The notes below the pieces were generated by a model. It was not told the origin of the DNA. It did not search any database and worked only from the letters and a program-made list of their open reading frames with translations. From positions 1 through 64,000 of the forward strand of contig LADS01000061.1 of NCBI GenBank assembly GCA_000961725.1: 64,000 nt of DNA, in the 5' to 3' direction. The stretch's first letter is position 1; every line of letters starts with the position of its first letter. Below, in pieces: positions 46,477 to 53,929 of this stretch. Source of the stretch: Desulfobulbaceae bacterium BRH_c16a. GTDB lineage: Bacteria > Desulfobacterota > Desulfobulbia > Desulfobulbales > Desulfocapsaceae. Position numbers and translations under genes: made by a program.

Positions 46477-47262
46477 TTACTCAGCAGGTTGAAGATCAAT
46501 AGGGCGGTCGAATATTTTCTCGGCCATAAATCGTGTGGATTCGGTAATATCTGTGACAAAGTACCTGTTTTCCCTTGGCTCGTGCTGTCTGGACGGCAGG
46601 AAATCCGGATTGTTTCTCAGGTAGCCCTGGAGGTATTCGGCCATGGCCAGAGAAGAATCAATAAGTGTGACCTTCCGGCCGATTCGGGGCTGAATGAGGT
46701 GCTTGAGCAGGGGATAATGGGTGCAGCCCAGCACCAGGGTGTCGACCTGACACTCTTTCAGTCTGTGCAGATAACGCCTGAGAATCATCTTGGTTTCTTT
46801 TTTATTCATCCAGCCTTCCTCGACCAGGGGTACGAGCAGGGGGCATGCCGATGAAATGACACTGTATTCAGGTTGTTGTGCCAGAATCTTCTTTTCGTAA
46901 ACAGTGCTGCGGATCGTCGCTTGGGTGCCGATTATTCCTATTCTTCCTGTTTTGGTTTTTGCAAGGGCCTGTTCGACCGCCGGGGTGATCACCTCGATAA
47001 TTGGAAGACTGAACTCCCGGCGAAGCCGGTCGGTGGCGACACTCGATGCGGAGTTACAGGCGATGACGATAATTGTGGCTCCCTTGTCGATGAGAAATTT
47101 TGTATTTTCAACAGAATATTCGACAATGGTCCGGTCGCTTTTGGTGCCGTACGGAGAACGGGCAATATCTCCGAGGTAAAGCAGCGGAAATTGCGGCAGC
47201 AGCAGTTCAACGGCCCTGGCCACGGTCATTCCGCCAACGCCTGAATCAAAAATACCGATCAT
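46477..47262 (-). CDS. murI: Glutamate racemase
   Basis: A 261-residue enzyme making D-glutamate for peptidoglycan. The N-terminal MIGIFDSGVGGMTVARAV, the first catalytic Cys in IACNSASS, and the second in LGCTHYPLL are all present, as is YGTKSD. The start is set at MIGIFDSG (47262), as in other MurI proteins, because the upstream open extension has no family similarity. First gene of the murI-lolA-radical SAM run. Confidence 0.93.
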   Translation of the reverse strand: MIGIFDSGVGGMTVARAVELLLPQFPLLYLGDIARSPYGTKSDRTIVEYSVENTKFLIDKGATIIVIACNSASSVATDRLRREFSLPIIEVITPAVEQALAKTKTGRIGIIGTQATIRSTVYEKKILAQQPEYSVISSACPLLVPLVEEGWMNKKETKMILRRYLHRLKECQVDTLVLGCTHYPLLKHLIQPRIGRKVTLIDSSLAMAEYLQGYLRNNPDFLPSRQHEPRENRYFVTDITESTRFMAEKIFDRPIDLQPAE

Positions 47263-47381
47263 GAGATAACGAGAGGGGTAGAGAGTGAATTTCCAGCTTC
47301 GGATAGGGTGAGTCCGGCAGTTTGGCAAGTCTATCAGATCTAATACGTTTGACTATACCAGAAAACTTGCCTGCCAACAAG

Positions 47382-47511
47382 GTAACCGTTCACCAGCACT
47401 CCATTTTCGTCCGATCAGGCCACCTTACATAGCCAACTATAGCTCGGCGGCCTGCTTGAACGAACCTGGAGCACTGGATGAACGGTTACAGATCCGGGTT
47501 ATGCAGTCTTT
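47382..47511. repeat. MITE-like element A, copy 2 (inverted relative to copy 1)
   Basis: A core of 108 bp at 47382-47489 begins GTAACCGTTCACCAGCA and ends GGATGAACGGTTAC. It is the reverse complement of the element at 36292-36399 with few differences, and both have the same length. The shared flank AGATCCGGGTTATGCAGTCTT follows at 47490-47510. The opposite flanks differ, so the mobile unit probably includes the extra 22 bp or inserted beside a second repeat. It lies in the murI-fmdB intergenic region. Confidence 0.8.
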
Positions 47512-47600
47512 GATGTGCCCCGGTGGACGATTACCCAACAAGCAGGCAACATCTGCCGTCCGACTGAAAAAAATTACCTGATTCAATTTTGAGCAAAATG

Positions 47601-47629
47601 TTGACAGAAGGAGGTGCGGGAATTAATTT
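47601..47629 (+). promoter_or_regulatory. Predicted sigma70 promoter for the FmdB-like gene
   Basis: A consensus TTGACA is followed after exactly 17 bp by TAATTT, about 95 bp ahead of the gene start. Confidence 0.6.
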
Positions 47630-47724
47630 GCTGGTGCTCAATAGAAAAAAAATGGTTCCGGATGACGCAGAGTACCGCGTTAGCCCTTAAATAAATCAAA
47701 TGCAGCGCAAGAGGTGGTGGACAA

Positions 47725-48027
47725 ATGCCAGTGTACGAGTACGAATGTAATGAATGTAACAGGGTTTTTGAAGTGCAGCAGAAAATGGCCGATGCGCCTT
47801 TGAGCCACTGTCCGCAGTGTCAGGCACCGGTAAAAAAACTGATGTCCATGACTTCATTTCAGTTGAAAGGGGGCGGCTGGTATGCGGACGGCTATTCGAG
47901 CGGCTCCGGGGCAGCCAAGACCGAGCCGGTAAAACCGGCGGCGTCACCCTGTCAATCTGGCGGCAGTTGTGCCGGTTGCCCGGCTGCTGCAACATCTGCA
48001 ACATCTGCAACATCTGCAACTAATTGA
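47725..48027 (+). CDS. FmdB-family zinc-ribbon protein with simple-repeat tail
   Basis: A 100-residue protein whose first 45 residues are the FmdB-type zinc ribbon (YEYECNECNRVFEVQQ, then SHCPQCQAPVKKL, two CxxC pairs). The rest is low complexity: a Gly-rich stretch, Cys in CQSGGSCAGCP, and a tail of Ala-Thr-Ser repeats. The tail is encoded by a 9-bp tandem repeat, so its length may vary between strains. The family role is unknown; the founding member is a putative regulator. GAGGTGGTGG precedes the ATG. Confidence 0.85.
   Translation: MPVYEYECNECNRVFEVQQKMADAPLSHCPQCQAPVKKLMSMTSFQLKGGGWYADGYSSGSGAAKTEPVKPAASPCQSGGSCAGCPAAATSATSATSATN
47988..48020. repeat. 9-bp tandem repeat in the FmdB-like 3' end
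   Basis: TGCAACATC occurs three full times and then two-thirds of a fourth copy. Being a multiple of three, copy changes keep the frame and lengthen or shorten the Ala-Thr-Ser tail. Confidence 0.85.
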
Positions 48028-48056
48028 TTTTCCATGCCTTTGTTTTCTTCATCCGC

Positions 48057-49145
48057 TCATTCGGACTGGCCGGTAATAACGGCCATTGCATCCCCATAGG
48101 AAAAGAAACGATAGCCCTCCCTGATTGCTAAGTCATAGCAGTCAAGGAGGGTTTTTCTGCTGCACAGCGCCGATACCAGGAACATAAGCGATGAATCCGG
48201 CAGGTGAAAGTTGGTGATCAGGTTATCGACAATTTTGAATTGAAACCCCGGGTAAATATACAGATCGCACCAGCCGTCGATTGCCTGAAGACGGTCTTTG
48301 CCCTTTGCCGCGTATTCCAGAGCCCGGACGGTGGTAGTGCCGACGGCCCAGATTTTACCGCCCCTTGCCTTTGTCCCCTCGATCGCATCCACTGTCTCCT
48401 GCGAAATGCTCAGGTATTCATGATGGATCTGATGACGGGTTATATCTTCTTCCCTTACCGGTGAAAAGGTGCCGTAACCGACGTGCAGGGTGACCTGGCC
48501 GAGCTGGGTCCCTTTCCCGGCGATGTTCCGCAGCAGTTCTTCGGTGAAGTGCAGACCGGCCGTCGGGGCGGCCACGGCGCCCGGTCTGCTGGCATAAACA
48601 GTCTGATAGCGATGCACATCTTCCGGCGTACAGCCATCCTGCCTTGCGATATACGGTGGTAAAGGGACCTGGCCTGACAGCCTCAGCGTCTCGGTAAGTC
48701 CTGTCGCCGGGTCGAACTTGAGCTTGAGTTTGATCTTGCCGCCACCCAGGTCTTCCACAATCGTCCCGGAGAACCTTTCGGCAAGCGTTATTTTCGTGCC
48801 CGGTCTTGGCCGCTTTGAGGATTTGATCAAGGCCTGCGCCACGGCGGTTCCCTCGGCTGCATTCTCTACCACTGGAAGTTCCAGCAAAAAAACCTCCGCT
48901 TTACCGCCGGTCTCTTTTCTGCCAAGAAGTCTGGCCGGAAAGACCCTGGTGTTGTTCACCACCAGCATGTCTTTTTTACCGATATAATCGGCGATATTAC
49001 TGAAACGATGGTGGCTCAGCGTGTTATTCTTTACGGTATTGACGACCATCAACCGGGAGTTGTCCCGTTTATCGGCTGGATGCTGGGCGATGAGTTTTTC
49101 CGGGAGATGGTAAGTATAGGCACTTAAAAGATGGTCTTCTTGCAT
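48057..49145 (-). CDS. queA: tRNA queuosine synthesis enzyme QueA
   Basis: This 362-residue S-adenosylmethionine:tRNA ribosyltransferase-isomerase forms epoxyqueuosine at the wobble base. AYTYHLPEKLIAQHPADKRD, the VNNTRVFPARLLGRKETGGK block and FTEELL-VTLHVGYGTFSPV are family hallmarks, and GRYFSYGDAM-type ending is present as YRFFSYGDAMAVI. The start is taken at MQEDHLL (49145); a further upstream frame has no support. Divergent from mqnB. Confidence 0.92.
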   Translation of the reverse strand: MQEDHLLSAYTYHLPEKLIAQHPADKRDNSRLMVVNTVKNNTLSHHRFSNIADYIGKKDMLVVNNTRVFPARLLGRKETGGKAEVFLLELPVVENAAEGTAVAQALIKSSKRPRPGTKITLAERFSGTIVEDLGGGKIKLKLKFDPATGLTETLRLSGQVPLPPYIARQDGCTPEDVHRYQTVYASRPGAVAAPTAGLHFTEELLRNIAGKGTQLGQVTLHVGYGTFSPVREEDITRHQIHHEYLSISQETVDAIEGTKARGGKIWAVGTTTVRALEYAAKGKDRLQAIDGWCDLYIYPGFQFKIVDNLITNFHLPDSSLMFLVSALCSRKTLLDCYDLAIREGYRFFSYGDAMAVITGQSE

Positions 49146-49290
49146 GAGGTTCGGGCTGCGGTGGAAAAATGGCATGCCGCGCTATGTACGCGATGCATAA
49201 AATAAATGAATACGTTAAGGTGTCTCTTGATTTTGACGTTCTTGAAAGAAAGAAAAGCTGGAAAAAGAACAGGGAGTCGATGTAAATACC

Positions 49291-49953
49291 ATGATCCTGG
49301 CCCTTGCCGCAACCCAAATAGAGATGCAGCCGTTTCTGGCAGAGTTGGCGGATGACACCGGTTGCTGTATGACTCTGATAACCGGCGTCGGCCCGGTCGA
49401 AACCGCGGTTCGTCTCACCCGGTTTCTCTCTGTGAATGAAAAAAGTGTTCAGGCAGTGCTGAATTTCGGCATCGGCGGGGCCTACCGCCTGCCTGTCGGC
49501 ATGGATCAGCCGGTATTGCTGGACATCTGTCTTGCCGAAAAGGAAGTCTTCGGCGACTTCGGGATCTGTCTGCCGGAGGGGATGGCCTATCTTGACCGTT
49601 CACTCACCGGGGATCTCGATTTTCCCCTGGACGGTGAGCTTCGCAGAAGGTGCCGACAGATTCTTGACAATCTCGGCATGACCTGCCATACCGGGGTGTT
49701 CATTACCGTGACCAGCATCACCGCTACCCTGCGCCGCGCTGAGATGCTGCGGGAGCGGTGGCAGGGGCTGTGTGAAAATATGGAAGGCGCGGCAGTAGCC
49801 CGGGTCTGCCGGGAATTCTCCATACCGTGCCTGGAAATGCGCGCCGTTTCAAACTATGTCGAAGACCGCAATCCGGCCAACTGGCGCCTGCAGGAGGCCT
49901 GTCGGAAAGCGGCGCGCACCGCCGCGTTGATCATTAAAGGAATGTCCGTATGA
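49291..49953 (+). CDS. mqnB: Futalosine hydrolase (MqnB)
   Basis: A 220-residue nucleoside phosphorylase-fold enzyme that removes adenine or hypoxanthine from futalosine in the alternative menaquinone pathway. The base-binding and catalytic features are NFGIGGAYRLPVGMDQPVLL, ENMEGAAVARVCREFSIPCL and EMRAVSNYVEDRNPANW, matching the family. It overlaps mqnD by 4 bp, confirming the pathway assignment. Confidence 0.9.
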   Translation: MILALAATQIEMQPFLAELADDTGCCMTLITGVGPVETAVRLTRFLSVNEKSVQAVLNFGIGGAYRLPVGMDQPVLLDICLAEKEVFGDFGICLPEGMAYLDRSLTGDLDFPLDGELRRRCRQILDNLGMTCHTGVFITVTSITATLRRAEMLRERWQGLCENMEGAAVARVCREFSIPCLEMRAVSNYVEDRNPANWRLQEACRKAARTAALIIKGMSV

Positions 49954-50789
49954 ACAAAGATCTTTCCCTGGGCTTTTCGCCCTGTCCCAACGACACTTTT
50001 ATCTTCTATGCCCTGGTCCATGGCAAAATACATGCCGATGGCCTTGTTTTCCGGGAGCCTCTCCTGGAAGACGTCGAACAGCTCAATATGTGGGCACTGG
50101 CAGGGCGCCTCGATGTCACCAAGCTTTCCTTCCATGCTTTCGGTCATGTTCAGGACGAGTACTGTGTTCTTTCCGCCGGCAGTGCGCTGGGCCGCGGATG
50201 CGGCCCGTTGCTGGTTACCGCGGCGGTGGGGGCGACTCCAAAGCTTTCCGGCAGGCGGATCGCCATTCCCGGGAAACTGACCACCGCCGCCCTCCTGTTG
50301 CAGATGTTTCTGGTCGAGCCCTGTGAGCTGGTGGAAATGCGTTTTGACCGGATTATCGATGCTGTTTGTAACGGGGAAGTAGACGCAGGGGTAATAATCC
50401 ATGAGTCCCGTTTTACCTATCGGGAGCGGGGCCTTGTCTGCCTGCAGGATCTCGGGGAGTGGTGGGAGAAAAGTGTCGGTCTGCCGATCCCTCTCGGATG
50501 TATCGCCGCCCGCCGCAGTCTGGGTGTGGGAAAAATCCGGACGATAGACCGGGCCATCCGGGCCAGCGTTGACTATGCTTTTCTTCATCCGGACCGGTGC
50601 CTGCCGTATATCCGCAGTAAAAGTCAGGAGATGGATGCGGAGGTGGTGCGCAGTCATATCGGCCTCTATGTCAACGATTTCTCCCGGGACCTGGGGGAGG
50701 AAGGACGAGCCGCAATTACAGCCTTTTTGCAGAAGGGACGGCAAACCGGCGCCTTGCCCGCAGGCAGTCGGGAACTGTTTATCGGTTGA
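49950..50789 (+). CDS. mqnD: 1,4-dihydroxy-6-naphthoate synthase (MqnD)
   Basis: A 279-residue solute-binding-protein-like enzyme that opens cyclic de-hypoxanthine futalosine in menaquinone synthesis. The starting signature LSLGFSPCPNDTFIFYALVH is diagnostic, followed by DVTKLSFHAFGHV and a long VDAGVIIHESRFTYRERGLV block. It is translationally coupled to mqnB. mqnA, mqnC and mqnE are not in the window. Confidence 0.93.
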   Translation: MNKDLSLGFSPCPNDTFIFYALVHGKIHADGLVFREPLLEDVEQLNMWALAGRLDVTKLSFHAFGHVQDEYCVLSAGSALGRGCGPLLVTAAVGATPKLSGRRIAIPGKLTTAALLLQMFLVEPCELVEMRFDRIIDAVCNGEVDAGVIIHESRFTYRERGLVCLQDLGEWWEKSVGLPIPLGCIAARRSLGVGKIRTIDRAIRASVDYAFLHPDRCLPYIRSKSQEMDAEVVRSHIGLYVNDFSRDLGEEGRAAITAFLQKGRQTGALPAGSRELFIG

Positions 50790-50790
50790 A

Positions 50791-51774
50791 ATGAAAAGAA
50801 ATAACAGACAGCCGGGTGGTGGAAAAGGTGTGACTGAAGGTCATGCGAGAGAACAAGTGAACTTTTTTTCCAATCTCCCGGTATTCTGCCTGACGGGGGG
50901 CAGCGAAGTTCTGCGTGCCGACTTTCTCGATAACCTTGCGGCTGAACTTTCAAAACGCTCGCTCCGGATGGCTGTTCTGCACGACGAAGACCGCCACAGT
51001 CCCTATGCGATATCACTTCTTGCAAGGCGTCATGATCTTGTCATCGTCAACGGCGAAATCGATCTGCCGGTGCAACGGATCCTTTGCGGGGAGTCAAAGG
51101 ACGGTGGTTCCGGAGAACTGTCCTGGCCGGGGCCAGGTTCCGAAACCGTGCGGACGTTTACCGAGCGGCTTGTGGCAAAACTTGATGAGTTCGTGTACCG
51201 CACTCCTGTCTGGGGCTGTGTCCTGATCGGCGGCAAAAGCTCGCGAATGGGTCGGCCGAAGCATCTTATCAAAGACGACCGGGGGCGGACATGGCTGGAG
51301 AACACTATCGGCCTCCTGCAACCTGCAGTCGACGGTCTTGTGGTGTCCGGAGGCGGTGAGCTTCCCGAACCGGTTGCCGACACCGTTCGTCTTGCCGATA
51401 TTCCGGGAGTAGTCGGACCTCTCACTGGAATCGTCGCGGCTTGCAGATGGCAGCCGAGGGTGTCGTGGCTGGTTGTGGCCTGCGACATGCCCCACATTTC
51501 GGTCGAGGCGATTACGTGGCTGCTTTCCGAACGTCGGGCGGGCTGCTGGGGAAGGGTCCCGCGGTTAGCAGGCAGCGACCATTGCGAGCCGCTGTTTGCC
51601 TGGTACGATGTTCGTGCCGCTCAGCTTTTCGAGGAACAGCTCTTCACCGGAAATTTGCGGATCGGCAATGTTGCCGGACACCGGCGGATGGACAACCCGA
51701 TCATTCCCGAACCGTTGCGATATGCTTTTTGCAACGTCAATACACCGGCTGAGCTGTCGGCGGCTGCTCCTTAA
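50791..51774 (+). CDS. Molybdenum cofactor guanylyltransferase MobA with degenerate MobB-like N-terminus
   Basis: A 327-residue protein. The C-terminal 190 residues are MobA, which attaches GMP to molybdopterin: VWGCVLIGGKSSRMGRPKHL, then VVACDMPHISVEAITWLLSE. The first 130 residues resemble MobB (PVFCLTGGSEVLRADFLDNL, RMAVLHDEDRHSPYAISLLA), but the P-loop reads TGGSEVLRAD instead of GxxGSGKT, so nucleotide binding there is likely lost. It starts right after the mqnD stop at ATG 50791; an in-frame GTG at 50830 is an alternative. It may be co-transcribed with mqnB-mqnD. Confidence 0.85.
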   Translation: MKRNNRQPGGGKGVTEGHAREQVNFFSNLPVFCLTGGSEVLRADFLDNLAAELSKRSLRMAVLHDEDRHSPYAISLLARRHDLVIVNGEIDLPVQRILCGESKDGGSGELSWPGPGSETVRTFTERLVAKLDEFVYRTPVWGCVLIGGKSSRMGRPKHLIKDDRGRTWLENTIGLLQPAVDGLVVSGGGELPEPVADTVRLADIPGVVGPLTGIVAACRWQPRVSWLVVACDMPHISVEAITWLLSERRAGCWGRVPRLAGSDHCEPLFAWYDVRAAQLFEEQLFTGNLRIGNVAGHRRMDNPIIPEPLRYAFCNVNTPAELSAAAP

Positions 51775-51806
51775 CCGGCCATAGCGACCAAGGGAACGAG
51801 TTCTCG

Positions 51807-52181
51807 CTATTTGATACTTTTCATTACCACGCATTTTTTGCAGACCAGAATTTTCTTTTCCCAGTTCTTGCACGTGGCACTTTCACAGATTGTGCCGTTT
51901 ATGAACCAGCAGAACTCTCCCGCATCGAACTCCCACGCCGGGCATTTCGTTTTTTTCTCCTCAGGGCAATTTCGCAGATCCCAGCAGTTGGGGTTTTCTC
52001 TGTCGCGATTGCCTCTTCGGGCGAGTAGAAAAATGAGTTGCCGTTCCACATGGGCCGGGATTGTCCGCCAGCCCTGCTCGTAGCTGCAGACGGCCTTGAG
52101 GGATACGCCGAGAAGGCTGGCGATTTCCTTCTGGGTCTTCTCCAGCTTTTTCCTGATTTCGGCAAATTCAACGCTGTCCAT
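51807..52181 (-). CDS. HTH (Xre-type) regulator with Cys-rich two-CW-like tail
   Basis: A 124-residue protein. Residues about 5-60 form a helix-turn-helix (EIRKKLEKTQKEIASLLGVS, KAVCSYEQGWRTIPAHVERQ). The remainder is a Cys/Trp-rich module with spaced CWDLRNCPEEKKTKCPAW, FCWFINGTICESATCKNW and LVCKKC, about nine Cys in all. The pattern matches what is called the two-CW domain in deltaproteobacterial regulators. The cysteines could bind metal or a cluster, making a metal- or redox-sensing regulator. The start at 52181 has GGGTAAC before it. The target is unknown. Confidence 0.75.
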   Translation of the reverse strand: MDSVEFAEIRKKLEKTQKEIASLLGVSLKAVCSYEQGWRTIPAHVERQLIFLLARRGNRDRENPNCWDLRNCPEEKKTKCPAWEFDAGEFCWFINGTICESATCKNWEKKILVCKKCVVMKSIK

Positions 52182-52395
52182 GATGTTACCCAAAAAGTGA
52201 GCGTGTGCCGCTCTTTACCGGAAATGAGTACTTGTCAGGCAAAAAGAGCTTTATCTCTCTTGTTTTACCAAAGGATATTGATCATACTTGAATGGAAGCG
52301 ACATCGGACCAGACGACTGGAGAGCCCGCACCTGACACGTACCACAGTGTAACATATTGTGCGGGTCAAATGCAATCGGCGAAATTGCCGAACCT

Positions 52396-52538
52396 AGGAG
52401 GTTGTCCGAGAATAGCAATTTTCTCTCAGATCGAGGCAAACTCGGAAATTACCGGAGGTATATATTTAATATTCCGAGGATAATTTTTTCGAGTTTAACG
52501 AAGATATGGGGGAAAAGGGCATTCTCGGACAGCCTCCT
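52396..52538. repeat. MITE-like element C (143 bp, nested inverted repeats)
   Basis: The ends are AGGAGGTTGTCCGAGAAT on the left and, reverse complemented, AGGAGGCTGTCCGAGAAT on the right, an 18-bp inverted repeat with one mismatch. Inside lies a second inverted pair (AAACTCGG near 52438 with CGAGTTT near 52491). The whole segment could fold as one long imperfect hairpin. It has no protein-like frame and lies 41 bp before the TlpA-like gene. Confidence 0.7.
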
Positions 52539-52579
52539 GGCCGGAGTCGAGATAAAAAGAACAGAGCAAACTGAATATA

Positions 52580-53086
52580 ATGAGAAAACGATTCTTTTTC
52601 CGGTGGTGTATCGTGATAGTGTGCCTGATCCTCGGCGGATGCGGACAGGGGGAAAAGCCGAAAGGATTGCAGCTGGGCGACACGGCTCCCGATTTTGCGG
52701 TCAAGGATATCGGCGACCAGGTGATTGTACTCTCCAGTCTGCGGGGAAGCCCCGTCATCCTGCGATTTTTTGAAACAAACTGCCGGTTCTGCAAAGCCGA
52801 TACCCCGGCATTTAAAGAATTCTACAACAAACACCGGGATAAAGGTCTGCAGGTCATTTATATCGGCAGTTTCTACGAGAAAAACGAAGACCTGCAGTCG
52901 TTTGCCAAGGAACTGCAGATAGAATTTCCGGTAGCCATGGATTCGGATGCAAAGCTTGCCGATCTCTACGATATCCGGGTTTACCCGCAGACCATCTTCA
53001 TAAGCCCGGAGCGGAAGATTCTGGCTGCTCTTCTCGGAGGGGTGGGGCAGGCCGAGCTGCAGGAGATTCTTGGTAAATATCTTTAA
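52580..53086 (+). CDS. TlpA-like thioredoxin-fold lipoprotein
   Basis: A 168-residue lipoprotein (lipobox LILGGC, Cys at 21) with an AhpC/TSA-type thioredoxin fold: LGDTAPDFAVKDIGDQVIVL, then the active pair ETNCRFCKADTP (Cys 68 and 71), and a cis-Pro loop VYPQTIFISPERKI. It should be a periplasmic disulfide reductase, of the ResA/TlpA kind used in cytochrome c or copper-centre assembly. It is the first gene of an operon with NosL and an ABC transporter. Confidence 0.88.
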   Translation: MRKRFFFRWCIVIVCLILGGCGQGEKPKGLQLGDTAPDFAVKDIGDQVIVLSSLRGSPVILRFFETNCRFCKADTPAFKEFYNKHRDKGLQVIYIGSFYEKNEDLQSFAKELQIEFPVAMDSDAKLADLYDIRVYPQTIFISPERKILAALLGGVGQAELQEILGKYL

Positions 53087-53114
53087 TCGGCAAGAGTTTT
53101 CGGTGAGGTAAAAA

Positions 53115-53639
53115 ATGAAAACATTGAATCTGGCAGTACTGCTTGTGATGCTGGGGGTTTTTGGACCGGGGCAATGGGGGGGGGCGGCCCAATTGGACAA
53201 AGGCTTCGTGGCCAAGGATGCCCGGTGTCCGGTGTGCCGCATGTTTGTCGCGAAATTTCCGAACTGGCTGACGCAGCTCAAGCTGTCCAACGGCCATATC
53301 GAAACCTTCGATGGGGTAAAAGATATGATGACGTACTATTTTTCTCCCCAATCGTATGGTGCAGCCGCCGGAATTACTGTTCGGGAGGTTATGGTAAAAG
53401 AGTATTACAGCCAGAACTGGATCGATGGCCGGCAGGCCGTCTATGTTCTTGGCAGTGATGTCTACGGCCCCATGGGGCATGAGCTCATTCCTTTTGCCGG
53501 AAGGCCAGGGGCCGAGAATTTCATGAAAGATCATAAGGGGCGGGAGGTGCTGCTCTTCTCGGAAATTACCCCGCAGCTGGTCGAAGCCCTGCGGAAGGGA
53601 CATACAATGACGGGGCATGGCGCAAGTCATGGAAAATAG
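53115..53639 (+). CDS. NosL-family copper-binding protein
   Basis: A 174-residue secreted protein with a signal peptide and the NosL core ARCPVCRMFVAKFPNWLTQL, including the CPVCRM Cys-Met copper-binding pattern (Cys 38, 41, Met 43) and a C-terminal His-rich end (MTGHGASHGK). NosL delivers copper to nitrous oxide reductase, but here no nosZ is near. Relatives lacking NosZ are common in deltaproteobacteria and may serve other copper enzymes. GAGGT precedes the ATG; 28 bp after the TlpA-like gene. Confidence 0.85.
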   Translation: MKTLNLAVLLVMLGVFGPGQWGGAAQLDKGFVAKDARCPVCRMFVAKFPNWLTQLKLSNGHIETFDGVKDMMTYYFSPQSYGAAAGITVREVMVKEYYSQNWIDGRQAVYVLGSDVYGPMGHELIPFAGRPGAENFMKDHKGREVLLFSEITPQLVEALRKGHTMTGHGASHGK

Positions 53640-53642
53640 CGG

Positions 53643-53927
53643 ATGAGCATGCGGCCTTCAACCGTGTTGATGCTGGTTTTGTCGGTGTATGTGATGCTTT
53701 ATTCCGGACTCATTCTTGTCGTCGGCCATAAAAACAGCGGGCTTGCGGCACATGTCCCGATCATGCAGGAGGCGGTCGCCCGTTTTGGCCTCACTGATCT
53801 GGCTCTTTCCACCGAGGCTCGTTATACCCGGCATCCCGCGGTCAGTGACCCTGTTGCCGTAACGATGGATCATCCCGGGGCGATTGATCATTTCCCTTCC
53901 ACTCTGTTCTGGGCGCCACCACAATAG
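53643..53927 (+). CDS. Small unknown exported/membrane protein of the NosL operon
   Basis: A 94-residue protein with one N-terminal hydrophobic segment (STVLMLVLSVYVMLYSGLIL) and a short periplasmic tail containing several His (HPAVSDPVAVTMDHPGAIDH). Not recognised. Position between nosL and the ABC permease (3-bp and 2-bp gaps) makes it part of the operon. The His in the tail could bind metal, but that is speculation. Confidence 0.7.
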   Translation: MSMRPSTVLMLVLSVYVMLYSGLILVVGHKNSGLAAHVPIMQEAVARFGLTDLALSTEARYTRHPAVSDPVAVTMDHPGAIDHFPSTLFWAPPQ

Positions 53928-53929
53928 AT

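Noticed and set aside
45709-46854. 381-codon plus-strand frame
   Set aside because: Antisense to lolA and murI, both well supported.
49854-50744. 296-codon minus-strand frame
   Set aside because: Antisense to mqnD; no family-like motifs.
51781-51810. ATAGCGA/TCGCTAT inverted repeat as a terminator between mobBA and the HTH gene
   Set aside because: The stem is only 7 bp with a 16-nt loop and no T-run, and it overlaps the HTH gene's stop, so support is too weak to list.
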